Below the pieces are notes generated by a model. The model did no database searches. It was not told the DNA's origin and saw only the letters and a program-made list of their open reading frames with translations. DNA of 64,000 nucleotides, taken from assembly GCA_039809495.1 (NCBI GenBank), contig JBDHVC010000012.1:1-64000 (forward strand). Reading direction: 5' to 3'. Made by a program: the position numbers and the translations under genes. This DNA comes from JAFLCL01 sp039809495. Lineage in GTDB: Bacteria > Myxococcota_A > Polyangia > Polyangiales > Sandaracinaceae. Positions 9,445 to 16,473 of the stretch are shown here, piece after piece. How positions within the stretch are numbered: the stretch's first letter is position 1; each line of letters begins with the position of its first letter.

Positions 9445-12174
9445 TCACCGCTCGAGGACCATCGCGTAGGGGTCCTCGATCACCGGCGCGCCACGCGCCG
9501 GCGGCGGGCGATCGAGCCGGAGCACGATCCGCCCCGAGCCGTCCGTCCGCGTCGTGAGCATCGCGCCGTCCTCGAAGCGCGCCGTGACCAGCCGATCCCG
9601 GAGCGGGCGCGCGTCGTCGTCGAGCACGATCACGTCGAGGAGGGCGTCGCGCTCGAGGGGCGCCGCGGCGAGCGCGTGACCCGCGAGCGCGCGACAGCTC
9701 GCTCGGACCGCGCGATCCGCCTCGACGTCGAGACATCGGTCGAGCGCCCGCGCGAGGCGGCGTGGATCGCACCCCGGGCGCCCCGCCTGGCCCTCGAGCG
9801 CGGCGCACCAGGCGAGCCCCGCGAGCTTCACGCCGCTCGCGTGCGAGCGAGCGATCCAGTCGACCGGATCGACGTCTGGACACGCCGCGCCGAGCGCCGC
9901 GAGCGCGAGACCGACGTTGGCTCGCACGGCGGGCTCGCGCCTATGCGTGAGCGCGCAGAGCCGGGCGACGTCCTCGGCGCGGAGGGCGCCGCGACGCGCC
10001 GCGACGAGCACCGCGTAGGAGCGCTGAGCCGCCTCTGGGAAGCGCCACTCGGCCTCCAGCTCGTCGAGGGGCGAGCGCGCGGCGCTCGCCCAGAGCGCCT
10101 CGTCGTCGCGATCCGCGAGCGCGCCACACGCGGCGCTCGAGCAGCCGCGCGCGCGAGCGAGGCGCGCGAGCGCGAGCGGATCCCCCCCTCGCCCTCGCGC
10201 GAGCACGCGCTCGGCCGCGCGCGCGACGAGAGCGCGCCCGAGCGCGCCGTCCGCGCCGATGAGCGCGGCCGAGGCGGACGACGAGAGGCGCGGATCGCTC
10301 GAGGCGAGCGCGGAGACGATCCGCTCCTCGGCCCGAGCGCGGAGCGCCGGATCGAGGCGCGCGGGATCGAGGCGCGCGACGATCGCGACGACGAGCTCGA
10401 CGACGCTCGGCCGATCGATCGAGCCTGGCGCGTCGAGCGCGTCGATGAGCGCGGCGAGGCTCGCCTCGTCCCCGTGACGACGGAGGATCCGACGCGCCGC
10501 CGAGCGTGACGCGGGATCGAGCGCGGCGAGGCTCGTGAGCGCGACGCGACGCGCACGCTCGAGGGCCGCCGGCGCGATCTCGCGCGCGCGGGCGATCGCG
10601 CCGAGCGCCTCGCGGCGCAGCGGGTCCGAGGGCTCCTCGGCGAGCCGGAGCGCGAGCGACACGACGCGTGGATCGTCGATCTGGGCGGCGACGCGGACGA
10701 GCTCGGCGCGGTGGTCGGACGCGGCGTCTGAGCCTCGAGCGGCGCGCTCGACCTCGGGGAGGAGCAGCACGTCGAGCGCGCGGGCCCCGAGCGCCCCCCG
10801 ACGCGCAGCGCGATCGAGCCCCTCGAGCGCGTCGGCGACGTCGCGCGGCGAGGCGCTCGCGGCGAGCAGGCGCACCAACCCCTCGTCGGTCCCGGCGGCG
10901 CTCGCCTCCTCGCGCGGCCCGTCGGGCGCGGGGAGCGCCTCGCCGAGAGCGGGGAGGAGCAGACGCGCTTCGAGCGCGCCCGAGCGCTCCGCGTCGAGCA
11001 ACGCTCGCGCGAGCGCGCTCGAGCCGACCAGCGGCGAGAGCGAGACGAGCGCGCCCGCGATAGCCTCGACTGCCTCCGTGTCGCCGCTCGACGCGGCCTC
11101 GAGCCGAGCCGCGAGCGCGCGCTCGAGCTCGATCGGCGCGCGCTCGTGCGCGGCGCGGAGCGCGCCCATCACGGCCTCGCCGCGCAGGCCACGCGCGAGC
11201 CCCGAGACGAGCGCGTCGCGCGCGGACGCGCTGTCGATCCGCCCGAGCGCCGCGAGCGCCGCGACGAGCGTGGGCGGGTCGTCACCGTCGCGCCGGGGCA
11301 GCGCCGCCTCACGCTCGACGAGCCTCGCGAGCAGGGGCGCCGCGCGGGCGGATCGAACGCGACCGAGCGCCGTGATCGCCTCGACGCGGACCTCGAGCGC
11401 GGCGTCGTCGAGCGCCGCCATCAGGACGGCCTCCACCCGATCGTCGCCCCGGGGCGCGGCCGCGCGGTGGCCGAGCGAGGCGATCACCTCGGCGCGCAGA
11501 TCGAGCGCGGGATCGAGCGATCGCGCGACGAGGAGCCGGATCGCGTCGTCGCCGGGCACGCGCCCGAGCGCGCGCGCCGCCGCGACCCGCACGCTCGCGT
11601 CGGGGTCGTCGAGCGCGGTGCCGAGGGGCGGCGCCGAGGCCTCCACGGCGAGCCGACCGAGGGCCCGCGCGGCCTCACGTCGCACGGAGAAGCGCGGATC
11701 GCCGAGCGCCCGCGCGAGCGCCTGGACGCTCGCCCCGTCGCCGAGCTCCCCCTCGGCGCGGACCGCGAGCTCGCGGAGCGCCGGGTCGTCGTCGTCGAGC
11801 CAGGCGCGCGTCACGTCGAGGACCTCGGCGAGGCCCAGGACCGAGGCCGCGTCGACCGCGCGCGCGCGCACCTCGGGCTCGTGGTCGCGGAGCGCGCGCC
11901 GCACGAGGGGCAGCGCGTCGGCGCGCGGCAGGCTCGAGAGCGCGCTCGCGGCCTCGACGCGCTCGAGCTCGAGCCCCTCGTCGAGCAGACGCGCGATGCG
12001 CGCGGGCTCGCCCTCGAACGAGAGCGCCGCGCCCCGCGAGGGCCCGAGCGCCCCCATCCACGCGAGCGCCGACCCGAGCGCGAGGACGAGGACGTGAGCC
12101 CGCGCGAGCGTGGAGGCGCCCTTCGCCGACGCACGCTCTTGGGGCGGGACGAGCGGGGCCCGAGGTGGACGCAC
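9445..12174 (-). CDS. Exported HEAT-repeat protein
   Basis: 909 residues. A short basic N-terminus and a hydrophobic segment (about residues 26-48) suggest export or inner-membrane anchoring. Residues about 55-290 are clear HEAT/PBS-lyase-type repeats (D-P-x-V-R-x-x-A-A-x-A-L-G-R). The middle is degenerate alpha-helical repeats. The last about 65 residues look like a small beta-domain (VIVLDDDARPLRDRLVTARF...) resembling a carboxypeptidase-regulatory or Ig-like fold. The start is GTG; a TAGAAA hexamer ends 6 nt upstream, predicting a leaderless transcript. It is the first gene of the HEAT-tamA-tamB run, with 20 bp before tamA, so a scaffold role in envelope biogenesis is plausible but unproven. 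Confidence 0.8.
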   Translation of the reverse strand: MRPPRAPLVPPQERASAKGASTLARAHVLVLALGSALAWMGALGPSRGAALSFEGEPARIARLLDEGLELERVEAASALSSLPRADALPLVRRALRDHEPEVRARAVDAASVLGLAEVLDVTRAWLDDDDPALRELAVRAEGELGDGASVQALARALGDPRFSVRREAARALGRLAVEASAPPLGTALDDPDASVRVAAARALGRVPGDDAIRLLVARSLDPALDLRAEVIASLGHRAAAPRGDDRVEAVLMAALDDAALEVRVEAITALGRVRSARAAPLLARLVEREAALPRRDGDDPPTLVAALAALGRIDSASARDALVSGLARGLRGEAVMGALRAAHERAPIELERALAARLEAASSGDTEAVEAIAGALVSLSPLVGSSALARALLDAERSGALEARLLLPALGEALPAPDGPREEASAAGTDEGLVRLLAASASPRDVADALEGLDRAARRGALGARALDVLLLPEVERAARGSDAASDHRAELVRVAAQIDDPRVVSLALRLAEEPSDPLRREALGAIARAREIAPAALERARRVALTSLAALDPASRSAARRILRRHGDEASLAALIDALDAPGSIDRPSVVELVVAIVARLDPARLDPALRARAEERIVSALASSDPRLSSSASAALIGADGALGRALVARAAERVLARGRGGDPLALARLARARGCSSAACGALADRDDEALWASAARSPLDELEAEWRFPEAAQRSYAVLVAARRGALRAEDVARLCALTHRREPAVRANVGLALAALGAACPDVDPVDWIARSHASGVKLAGLAWCAALEGQAGRPGCDPRRLARALDRCLDVEADRAVRASCRALAGHALAAAPLERDALLDVIVLDDDARPLRDRLVTARFEDGAMLTTRTDGSGRIVLRLDRPPPARGAPVIEDPYAMVLER

Positions 12175-12180
12175 CGCCCT

Positions 12181-12186
12181 TTTCTA
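12181..12186 (-). promoter_or_regulatory. -10 element (TGG-TAGAAA) for the HEAT-tamA-tamB run
   Basis: The minus strand reads CTGGTAGAAA, an extended -10 type motif. It ends 6 nt before the GTG start, so the transcript would begin at or next to the start codon. I see no convincing -35. Confidence 0.4.
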
Positions 12187-12240
12187 CCAGAGGATCCCGG
12201 CCGCGGCGCGTCCTCGACCTCCGCGGCGAGGGACCCCGCC

Positions 12241-12274
12241 CGGACGGATCGGCGCCGCCACGGCGCGCTGTCAG
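12241..12274. repeat. Degenerate short copy (S2) of the stop-codon palindrome family
   Basis: The sequence contains GGATC, a changed arm, then GGCGCGCTGTCA, matching the 3' end of the family H4 stem-loop. Unlike most copies, the terminal TCA is not the stop of a recognised gene, and the site lies between divergent starts (HEAT gene and queE). It may be a remnant. Confidence 0.3.
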
Positions 12275-12315
12275 ACGAGCGAAAGCGCGCTCCTCGGCCC
12301 ATCCTCCGGTGAGCG

Positions 12316-12948
12316 ATGTCGTACGCGGTCAAAGAGCTCTTCTTCACGCTCCAGGGCGAGGGCGCGCGCGCGGGCCGCGCGGCGGTGTTCCTCCGGTTCT
12401 CGGGCTGCAACCTGTGGAACGGGCGCGAGGCGGATCGGGCGAGCGCGATCTGTCGGTTCTGCGACACCGACTTCGTCGGCACCGACGGCGAGGGCGGCGG
12501 CCGCTACCCCGACGCCGCGACGCTCGCTCACGCCGTCCGAGCCCGCTGGGGCGATCGCGACGGGCGGCCCTACGTCGTCTGCACGGGCGGCGAGCCCCTG
12601 CTCCAGCTCGACGAGCCCCTCGTCGTGGCCCTCCACGACGTCGGCTTCGAGGTCGCGATCGAGACCAACGGGACCCTCCCGCCGCCGCCCGGGATCGACT
12701 GGATCTGCGTGAGCCCCAAGGCCGACGCGCAGCTCGTCGTCGAGCGCGGCGACGAGCTCAAGCTCGTCTATCCCCAGGAGCGAGGCGAGCCGGAGCGCTA
12801 CGCGCGGCTCGCGTTCGATCACTTCTTCCTCCAGCCGATGGACTCGCCGCGGCTCGAGGAGAACACGCGCGCCGCCCTCGCCTATTGCCTCGCGCACCCA
12901 CGCTGGCGGCTCGGCCTCCAGACGCACAAGCTCCTCGGCATCCGCTGA
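12316..12948 (+). CDS. queE: 7-carboxy-7-deazaguanine synthase QueE
   Basis: A 210-residue radical-SAM enzyme. The N-terminus has the QueE signature FTLQGEG, then GRAAVFLRFSGCN. The iron-sulfur ligands C31, C46 and C49 form the CX14CX2C variant typical of QueE rather than CX3CX2C. A CTGGEP segment gives SAM contacts near residue 94. It converts 6-carboxy-tetrahydropterin to 7-carboxy-7-deazaguanine on the path to queuosine or related 7-deazaguanine modifications. QueD, the preceding enzyme, is encoded 15 bp downstream, so this is a two-gene operon. QueC and QueF are not in the window. Confidence 0.93.
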   Translation: MSYAVKELFFTLQGEGARAGRAAVFLRFSGCNLWNGREADRASAICRFCDTDFVGTDGEGGGRYPDAATLAHAVRARWGDRDGRPYVVCTGGEPLLQLDEPLVVALHDVGFEVAIETNGTLPPPPGIDWICVSPKADAQLVVERGDELKLVYPQERGEPERYARLAFDHFFLQPMDSPRLEENTRAALAYCLAHPRWRLGLQTHKLLGIR

Positions 12949-12963
12949 ACGAGGCGATCCACG

Positions 12964-13329
12964 ATGGGAATGACGGAGATCTGGCGTGACTTCACGTTCG
13001 AGGCGGCGCATCGCCTCCCGCACGTCCCCGCGGGCCACAAGTGCGCGCGGCTCCACGGGCACTCGTACCGCGTTCGCGTCTTCATCCGCGGCGAGCCCGA
13101 TCCGAGGCTCGGGTGGTTCCTCGATCTCGGCGAGCTGCGCGAGCGCCTCGAGCCGATCCGGCTTCGGCTCGACCACTACTACCTGAACGAGATCGAGGGC
13201 CTCGAGAACCCGACGAGCGAGCACCTCGCGCGCTGGATCTGGGCGCGCGCGAGGCCCGTCCTGCCGGGTCTCGCGCGCGTCGAGATCATGGAGACGTGCA
13301 CCTCGGGGTGCCGCTACGAGGGGGACTGA
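12964..13329 (+). CDS. queD: 6-carboxy-5,6,7,8-tetrahydropterin synthase QueD
   Basis: 121 residues of the PTPS/QueD fold. Zinc ligands H16 (FEAAHRLP) and H31, H33 (LHGHSY) are present, as are the catalytic Cys27 (HKC) and the LDHYYLNE segment carrying the catalytic Asp-His. The C-terminal glutamate for pterin binding lies in METCTSGC. It makes CPH4 from dihydroneopterin triphosphate, the substrate for the QueE encoded just upstream. The ATG at 12964 has GAGG about 9 nt upstream; an ATG two codons later is possible. Its TGA begins the palindrome shared with the convergent gene. Confidence 0.93.
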   Translation: MGMTEIWRDFTFEAAHRLPHVPAGHKCARLHGHSYRVRVFIRGEPDPRLGWFLDLGELRERLEPIRLRLDHYYLNEIEGLENPTSEHLARWIWARARPVLPGLARVEIMETCTSGCRYEGD

Positions 13330-13370
13330 CGGCGCGCGAAGCCGCGCCTCGAGCGCGCGGGGCCGGGTCA
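13327..13370. repeat. Short copy (S3): palindrome bounded by two convergent stop codons
   Basis: The segment starts with TGACGGCGCGCG, where TGA is the queD stop, and ends with GGGTCA, where TCA is the stop of the minus-strand gene at 13368. Inner arms GGCGCGCG and CGCGCGGGGCC can pair imperfectly. Likely a bidirectional terminator. Confidence 0.5.
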
Positions 13371-14543
13371 GGGCCGCACGGTCGCCCAGCTCGGATCGTC
13401 GGTCGCGAACGCCGTGATCCACGAGCGGAGCGGCGCGGGCGAGCTCCGTCGGATGAGGACGTGCTGCGAGCCGTCGGCGATGTAGGCGTGGATGTGCGTC
13501 GTCGTCTCGACGCTCGCGGCCATCGCGTCGACGAGCGTGGCGAGCCGGAGGGCGGAGAAGCCGAAGTAGCCGCGGATCGTCTCGTCCTCGCGGGACGCGA
13601 GCAGCGCCATCCGCTCTCCCTCGCGCATGGTGCGCTCGTAGTACGGGATCAGGTTCGACACGTGCTCGAGGCACTCGGGGCAATCGGCGGGGACCGGCGG
13701 CTGCCAGCTCGCCACCATCGCGTTCCACTGCTCGTCGCTCGGATCGACCAGGATGCCCGAGTCGTCGAGCACGTCGACCTTCGCGTCCGGGAACGCGGCG
13801 CGCCCGCGGAACCCGCTCACGGCGACCCCGTAGCCGCCGGCGCTCTCGCCCGCCATCGTGAGGCGCTCGAGGTCGGGGAAGTCGGTCGCGAGGCGCGCGA
13901 GTATGAGGTCGAGGTTGTGCCCGCCGCGGTGGTGGATCTCCGCGCTGCGCCGCGGCGTGCGGTACTCGGCGATCGCGTCGCCGACGTGGACGTCGCCGGT
14001 GCAGTAGGGGACGTAGACGAAGCCCACGTCGCGGTAGGGGTTCTCGTCATCGTCCCGATCGAAGAGGAAGCCGGCCGCGCCGCGCGCCTCCGCGAGGACC
14101 GTCGCCTCATCGAGCGTGTCGGTGAGGTGCGAGGCGGTCTCGAGCGTCAAGCAGGTCGTGGCGTCCCAGCAGGCGCCTCCGCCCTGGAGAAAGAGCAGCA
14201 CGCGCCGCGAGTCGGGATCGAGGTTCAGCGCGATGCCGAGCGTCGAGCCGTTGGCGCACTCGGCGCCCGGCACCTCGACGTAGTGCCACGCCCGATCGCG
14301 CTCGACCTCGAAGCCGGGCTGTGGGCCAGCGTCACCGCGTGGGGCCGCGTCCCGCTCGATGCGCGGCGCGTCGCGCTCCACGATCGCGGCGTCGGCGCTC
14401 ACCGCGGCGTCGGCGCTCACCGCGGCGTCTTCGACGGTCGTCCCCGCGTCGGGCGTCGGCGTGGGAGGGCTCTCGGGATCACACGCGGCGAGCGTGAGCG
14501 CCGCGACGAGGCAGGACGAGGTGACGAGGCGCAGGCGGGTCAT
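13368..14543 (-). CDS. Pectinacetylesterase/Notum-family lipoprotein
   Basis: 391 residues. A lipoprotein signal peptide with lipobox TLAAC is followed by an Asp/Ala-rich linker (residues about 22-70, with the unit VSADAA repeated), then an alpha/beta-hydrolase of the pectinacetylesterase/Notum type. Signatures are the oxyanion segment QGGGACWD, the YCTGDVHVG segment, and the nucleophile elbow GESAGGYG with its catalytic serine. The acid and base are likely in VLDDSG and near DGSQH. It probably removes acyl or acetyl groups from extracellular polymers. The substrate cannot be inferred: no other pectin genes are present, so a surface esterase is the safer call. TACCTT ends 6 nt before the ATG (leaderless type). 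Confidence 0.82.
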   Translation of the reverse strand: MTRLRLVTSSCLVAALTLAACDPESPPTPTPDAGTTVEDAAVSADAAVSADAAIVERDAPRIERDAAPRGDAGPQPGFEVERDRAWHYVEVPGAECANGSTLGIALNLDPDSRRVLLFLQGGGACWDATTCLTLETASHLTDTLDEATVLAEARGAAGFLFDRDDDENPYRDVGFVYVPYCTGDVHVGDAIAEYRTPRRSAEIHHRGGHNLDLILARLATDFPDLERLTMAGESAGGYGVAVSGFRGRAAFPDAKVDVLDDSGILVDPSDEQWNAMVASWQPPVPADCPECLEHVSNLIPYYERTMREGERMALLASREDETIRGYFGFSALRLATLVDAMAASVETTTHIHAYIADGSQHVLIRRSSPAPLRSWITAFATDDPSWATVRP

Positions 14544-14549
14544 GGCGCG

Positions 14550-14555
14550 AAGGTA
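14550..14555 (-). promoter_or_regulatory. -10 element (TACCTT) for the Notum-family gene
   Basis: The minus strand has TACCTT followed by CGCGCC and then the ATG at 14543. A 6-nt spacer predicts a leaderless transcript. Confidence 0.4.
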
Positions 14556-14658
14556 CGCCAGCTCGCGCTCGCATGGAACACCCCACGATACGTCGCGCTC
14601 TCGGCGCTCGAGCGGCGACGGCGGGTAGGATCTTGCCGCGCCCGCGTCGTCTTTGGCA

Positions 14659-14682
14659 CCATCGTGGCGCGCTCCACGATGG
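14659..14682. promoter_or_regulatory. Perfect 9-bp inverted repeat, possible operator
   Basis: CCATCGTGG, 6 nt, CCACGATGG: perfect dyad symmetry in the middle of the 260-bp divergent region between the Notum-family lipoprotein and the HiPIP gene. Its size and spacing are like an operator for a dimeric regulator, but a hairpin is equally possible. Confidence 0.4.
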
Positions 14683-14803
14683 CCGCGAACGCGGACTCCT
14701 CAGGGAGAACATGTGAGAACGACTCGCAGCTCGTTGCATCTGTGCGCGAGACGAGTAGGAAGGACCGGCCGCGCTCGTGCGGCCCAGACGTGAGGTGACC
14801 TCG

Positions 14804-15142
14804 ATGTCGGAACCCGTGCACTCTCGACGTGTGATGCTTCAGATCCTGGGCGCGGCCGGCGGCGCGCTCGCGGCGTTCTCGGCGATCGGCTGCGGAGGCG
14901 AGGAGAGCGGCGGCGCGAGCGGCTCGTCCGCCAGCGCCGGCGCGAACTGCAACGACACCGCGGGCGTCGACACGACGACCCGGACTTCGCTCCACTACAA
15001 CGCCAACGGCCCGGACGCCGCTCGCCACTGCGAGGCGTGCATGTTCTTCACGGCCAACGGCGACTGCGGGACCTGCCAGCTCTTCCCGGGCCCGGTCGCC
15101 CACACCGGCACCTGCGACTCGTTCGCGGCGCGGCCGAGCTGA
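14804..15142 (+). CDS. High-potential iron-sulfur protein (HiPIP), Tat-type lipoprotein
   Basis: 112 residues. The N-terminus has a twin-arginine motif (S7-R-R-V-M-L) before a hydrophobic stretch that ends in a lipobox (SAIGC30), then a Ser/Gly/Ala linker. The C-terminal about 65 residues match HiPIP: a conserved tyrosine in LHYNANGPDA, then cluster ligands C76, C79 (CEAC), C91 (CGTC) and C104, with the QLFPG segment. Folded [4Fe-4S] proteins need Tat export, which fits. It would be a periplasmic electron carrier tethered to a membrane. An extra cysteine (C88) lies beside C91. The ATG at 14804 has GAGGTGA about 6 nt upstream. It stands alone, with no oxidoreductase beside it. Confidence 0.87.
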   Translation: MSEPVHSRRVMLQILGAAGGALAAFSAIGCGGEESGGASGSSASAGANCNDTAGVDTTTRTSLHYNANGPDAARHCEACMFFTANGDCGTCQLFPGPVAHTGTCDSFAARPS

Positions 15143-15208
15143 GCTGACACCTTCGACGATCCGCGCGGCGTGTGCTCGAGCAGCACGCGCCGCGTTCTCT
15201 TTCCGTCG

Positions 15209-15247
15209 TGACGGCGCGCCTCGCTCGCGGCGCGCCGAGCGCGATCA
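15209..15247. repeat. Short copy (S4) of the stop-codon palindrome family
   Basis: TGACGGCGCGCCTCGCTCG is followed by GGCGCGCCGAGCGCGATCA. Inner 8-bp palindromic units GGCGCGCC occur twice. The terminal TCA (15245-15247) is the stop codon of the hemerythrin-like gene; the leading TGA is not the stop of a recognised gene (HiPIP ends at 15142). Confidence 0.5.
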
Positions 15248-15781
15248 GTGCTTGCCGAGGATGTGCGCGCGCTTCGCGAGCATCTTGCGCTGGATCTCGG
15301 CTCGCACGTCCTCGGGGAGCTCGTCGACGCGCGGCAGGAGCGACTCCTCCTCGCGCTCGATGTGCGCCAGGATCGCCGCCGACGTCTCGCGCAGCTGCTC
15401 GCGGTGCGCCTCGCTCGCCTCCGCGCTCGCGCCGCGCGCCCAGCCCTCCCAGATCCCCGCGAAGTCGAGCATCGCGCGGTCGAAGCGCTGGTGATCGTCG
15501 TTGAGCGACGCGTAGGGCCCGACGTCGAGGCCCGCGGCTCGGAGCGCCGGCACGATCAGCTCGTCCTCGTCCGTCGCGTGGAGCGGGAAGATCTCCCGAA
15601 AATAGAAGGCGACCTTCTGCGCCGACTCCACGCGATCCGCGGCGTCCCCCTCCCCACTCGCGAGCCGCTCGGCGGCGGCGAGGAACGCTCGGATCCGCGC
15701 GTGGCAATTCGCGAGCAGCGCGGTCACGCCCATGTGGTGGGGGTTCATCGCCTCGCTCTTGGATCGGATCTGCACGGACAT
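15245..15781 (-). CDS. Hemerythrin HHE-domain protein
   Basis: 178 residues forming a four-helix-bundle HHE cation-binding domain. Likely iron ligands are the histidine in LLANCHARI (about 28), the His/Glu pair in FPLHATDEDELI, the histidine in LNDDHQRF, and the His/Glu set in AHIEREEESLLP. No signal peptide, so it is cytoplasmic; such proteins bind O2 or NO or act in iron or redox responses. The ATG at 15781 gives the best N-terminus (MSVQIRSKS); the open frame upstream is compositional. TAGGCT ends 8 nt before the ATG. The 3' end lies in a repeat palindrome. Confidence 0.85.
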   Translation of the reverse strand: MSVQIRSKSEAMNPHHMGVTALLANCHARIRAFLAAAERLASGEGDAADRVESAQKVAFYFREIFPLHATDEDELIVPALRAAGLDVGPYASLNDDHQRFDRAMLDFAGIWEGWARGASAEASEAHREQLRETSAAILAHIEREEESLLPRVDELPEDVRAEIQRKMLAKRAHILGKH

Positions 15782-15789
15782 GATCGCCG

Positions 15790-15795
15790 AGCCTA
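15790..15795 (-). promoter_or_regulatory. -10 element (TAGGCT) for the hemerythrin gene
   Basis: TAGGCT on the minus strand is followed by 8 nt and the ATG at 15781, a short-leader or leaderless arrangement. No clear -35. Confidence 0.35.
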
Positions 15796-15909
15796 CCTCG
15801 CTCACGCGCGGTCCGCCCGCTCGGTCGCCGCTCGACGCGACGCGCGCGGGTGTCCCTCGACGCGGTCCTCCGTGATCACGGGCTCCGCCTCCGCGCCGCG
15901 CGAGCGCCT

Positions 15910-16473
15910 CTATCGCCTCGCGCCATAGCGCGCCTCGAGCGCGCGCTCGAGCGCGTCCCCCGAGAGGCCACTCCGAGCGCTCCACGCCTCGATCTCGTGG
16001 GGGTGATGGAGCCGAACCCAGGGCCCGAGCTGTCGCCGGATCTCGGCCTCGAGGACGCCCTCGATCACCACGACGCCACCCTCCTCGAGGATGCGGACGC
16101 CGGCGCCGTCGACGCGCGGGTGCGGGTCGCGCATCCCCGTGACGACGCGCGCGAGGCGGCGAGCGACGATCGCGCGGGCGCAGGAGGGCGTGCGGCCGTG
16201 GAAGGCGCACGGCTCGAGCGTCGAGTAGAGCGTCGCCCCCTCGATCGCGTGGCCCCGCTCCCTCGCGTCGCGCGCGGCGTCGATCTCCGCGTGATCCTCG
16301 CCGGGCCCCAGCGTGTGGCCTCGCCCGAGGATCACGCCCTCGACGCTCACGATCACGCACCCGACCCAGGGGTTGTCGCCCGTCGAGCCGCGCGCCCTCT
16401 CCGCCTCGTCGATCGCGAGCCGCATGAACGCCTCGTGGCGCGCGCGCTCCGTCGGATCGAGCGCGCCCCTCAT
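15910..16473 (-). CDS. RibD-type pyrimidine deaminase, stand-alone domain
   Basis: A 187-residue CDA-fold deaminase resembling the N-terminal half of RibD: NPWVGCVIV (N34-P-x-V-G), zinc and proton-transfer residues H61-A-E63, then EPC89 with C98 in the RibD pattern TLEPCxxxGRTPxC. The C-terminal reductase domain of bifunctional RibD is absent; a short helical tail (about residues 150-187) replaces it. It may deaminate diaminohydroxyphosphoribosylaminopyrimidine in riboflavin synthesis, or act on another nucleotide-like substrate. Its ATG overlaps the stop of the POT transporter gene (ATGA), so the two are co-translated, an odd partnership for a riboflavin enzyme. Confidence 0.78.
   Translation of the reverse strand: MRGALDPTERARHEAFMRLAIDEAERARGSTGDNPWVGCVIVSVEGVILGRGHTLGPGEDHAEIDAARDARERGHAIEGATLYSTLEPCAFHGRTPSCARAIVARRLARVVTGMRDPHPRVDGAGVRILEEGGVVVIEGVLEAEIRRQLGPWVRLHHPHEIEAWSARSGLSGDALERALEARYGARR

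Noticed and set aside
9425..9883. Longer N-terminus for TamA (984 aa)
   Set aside because: The extension overlaps the HEAT gene and reads as its antisense-free shadow; GTG at 9424 has a GAGGAG site and is followed by a signal sequence.
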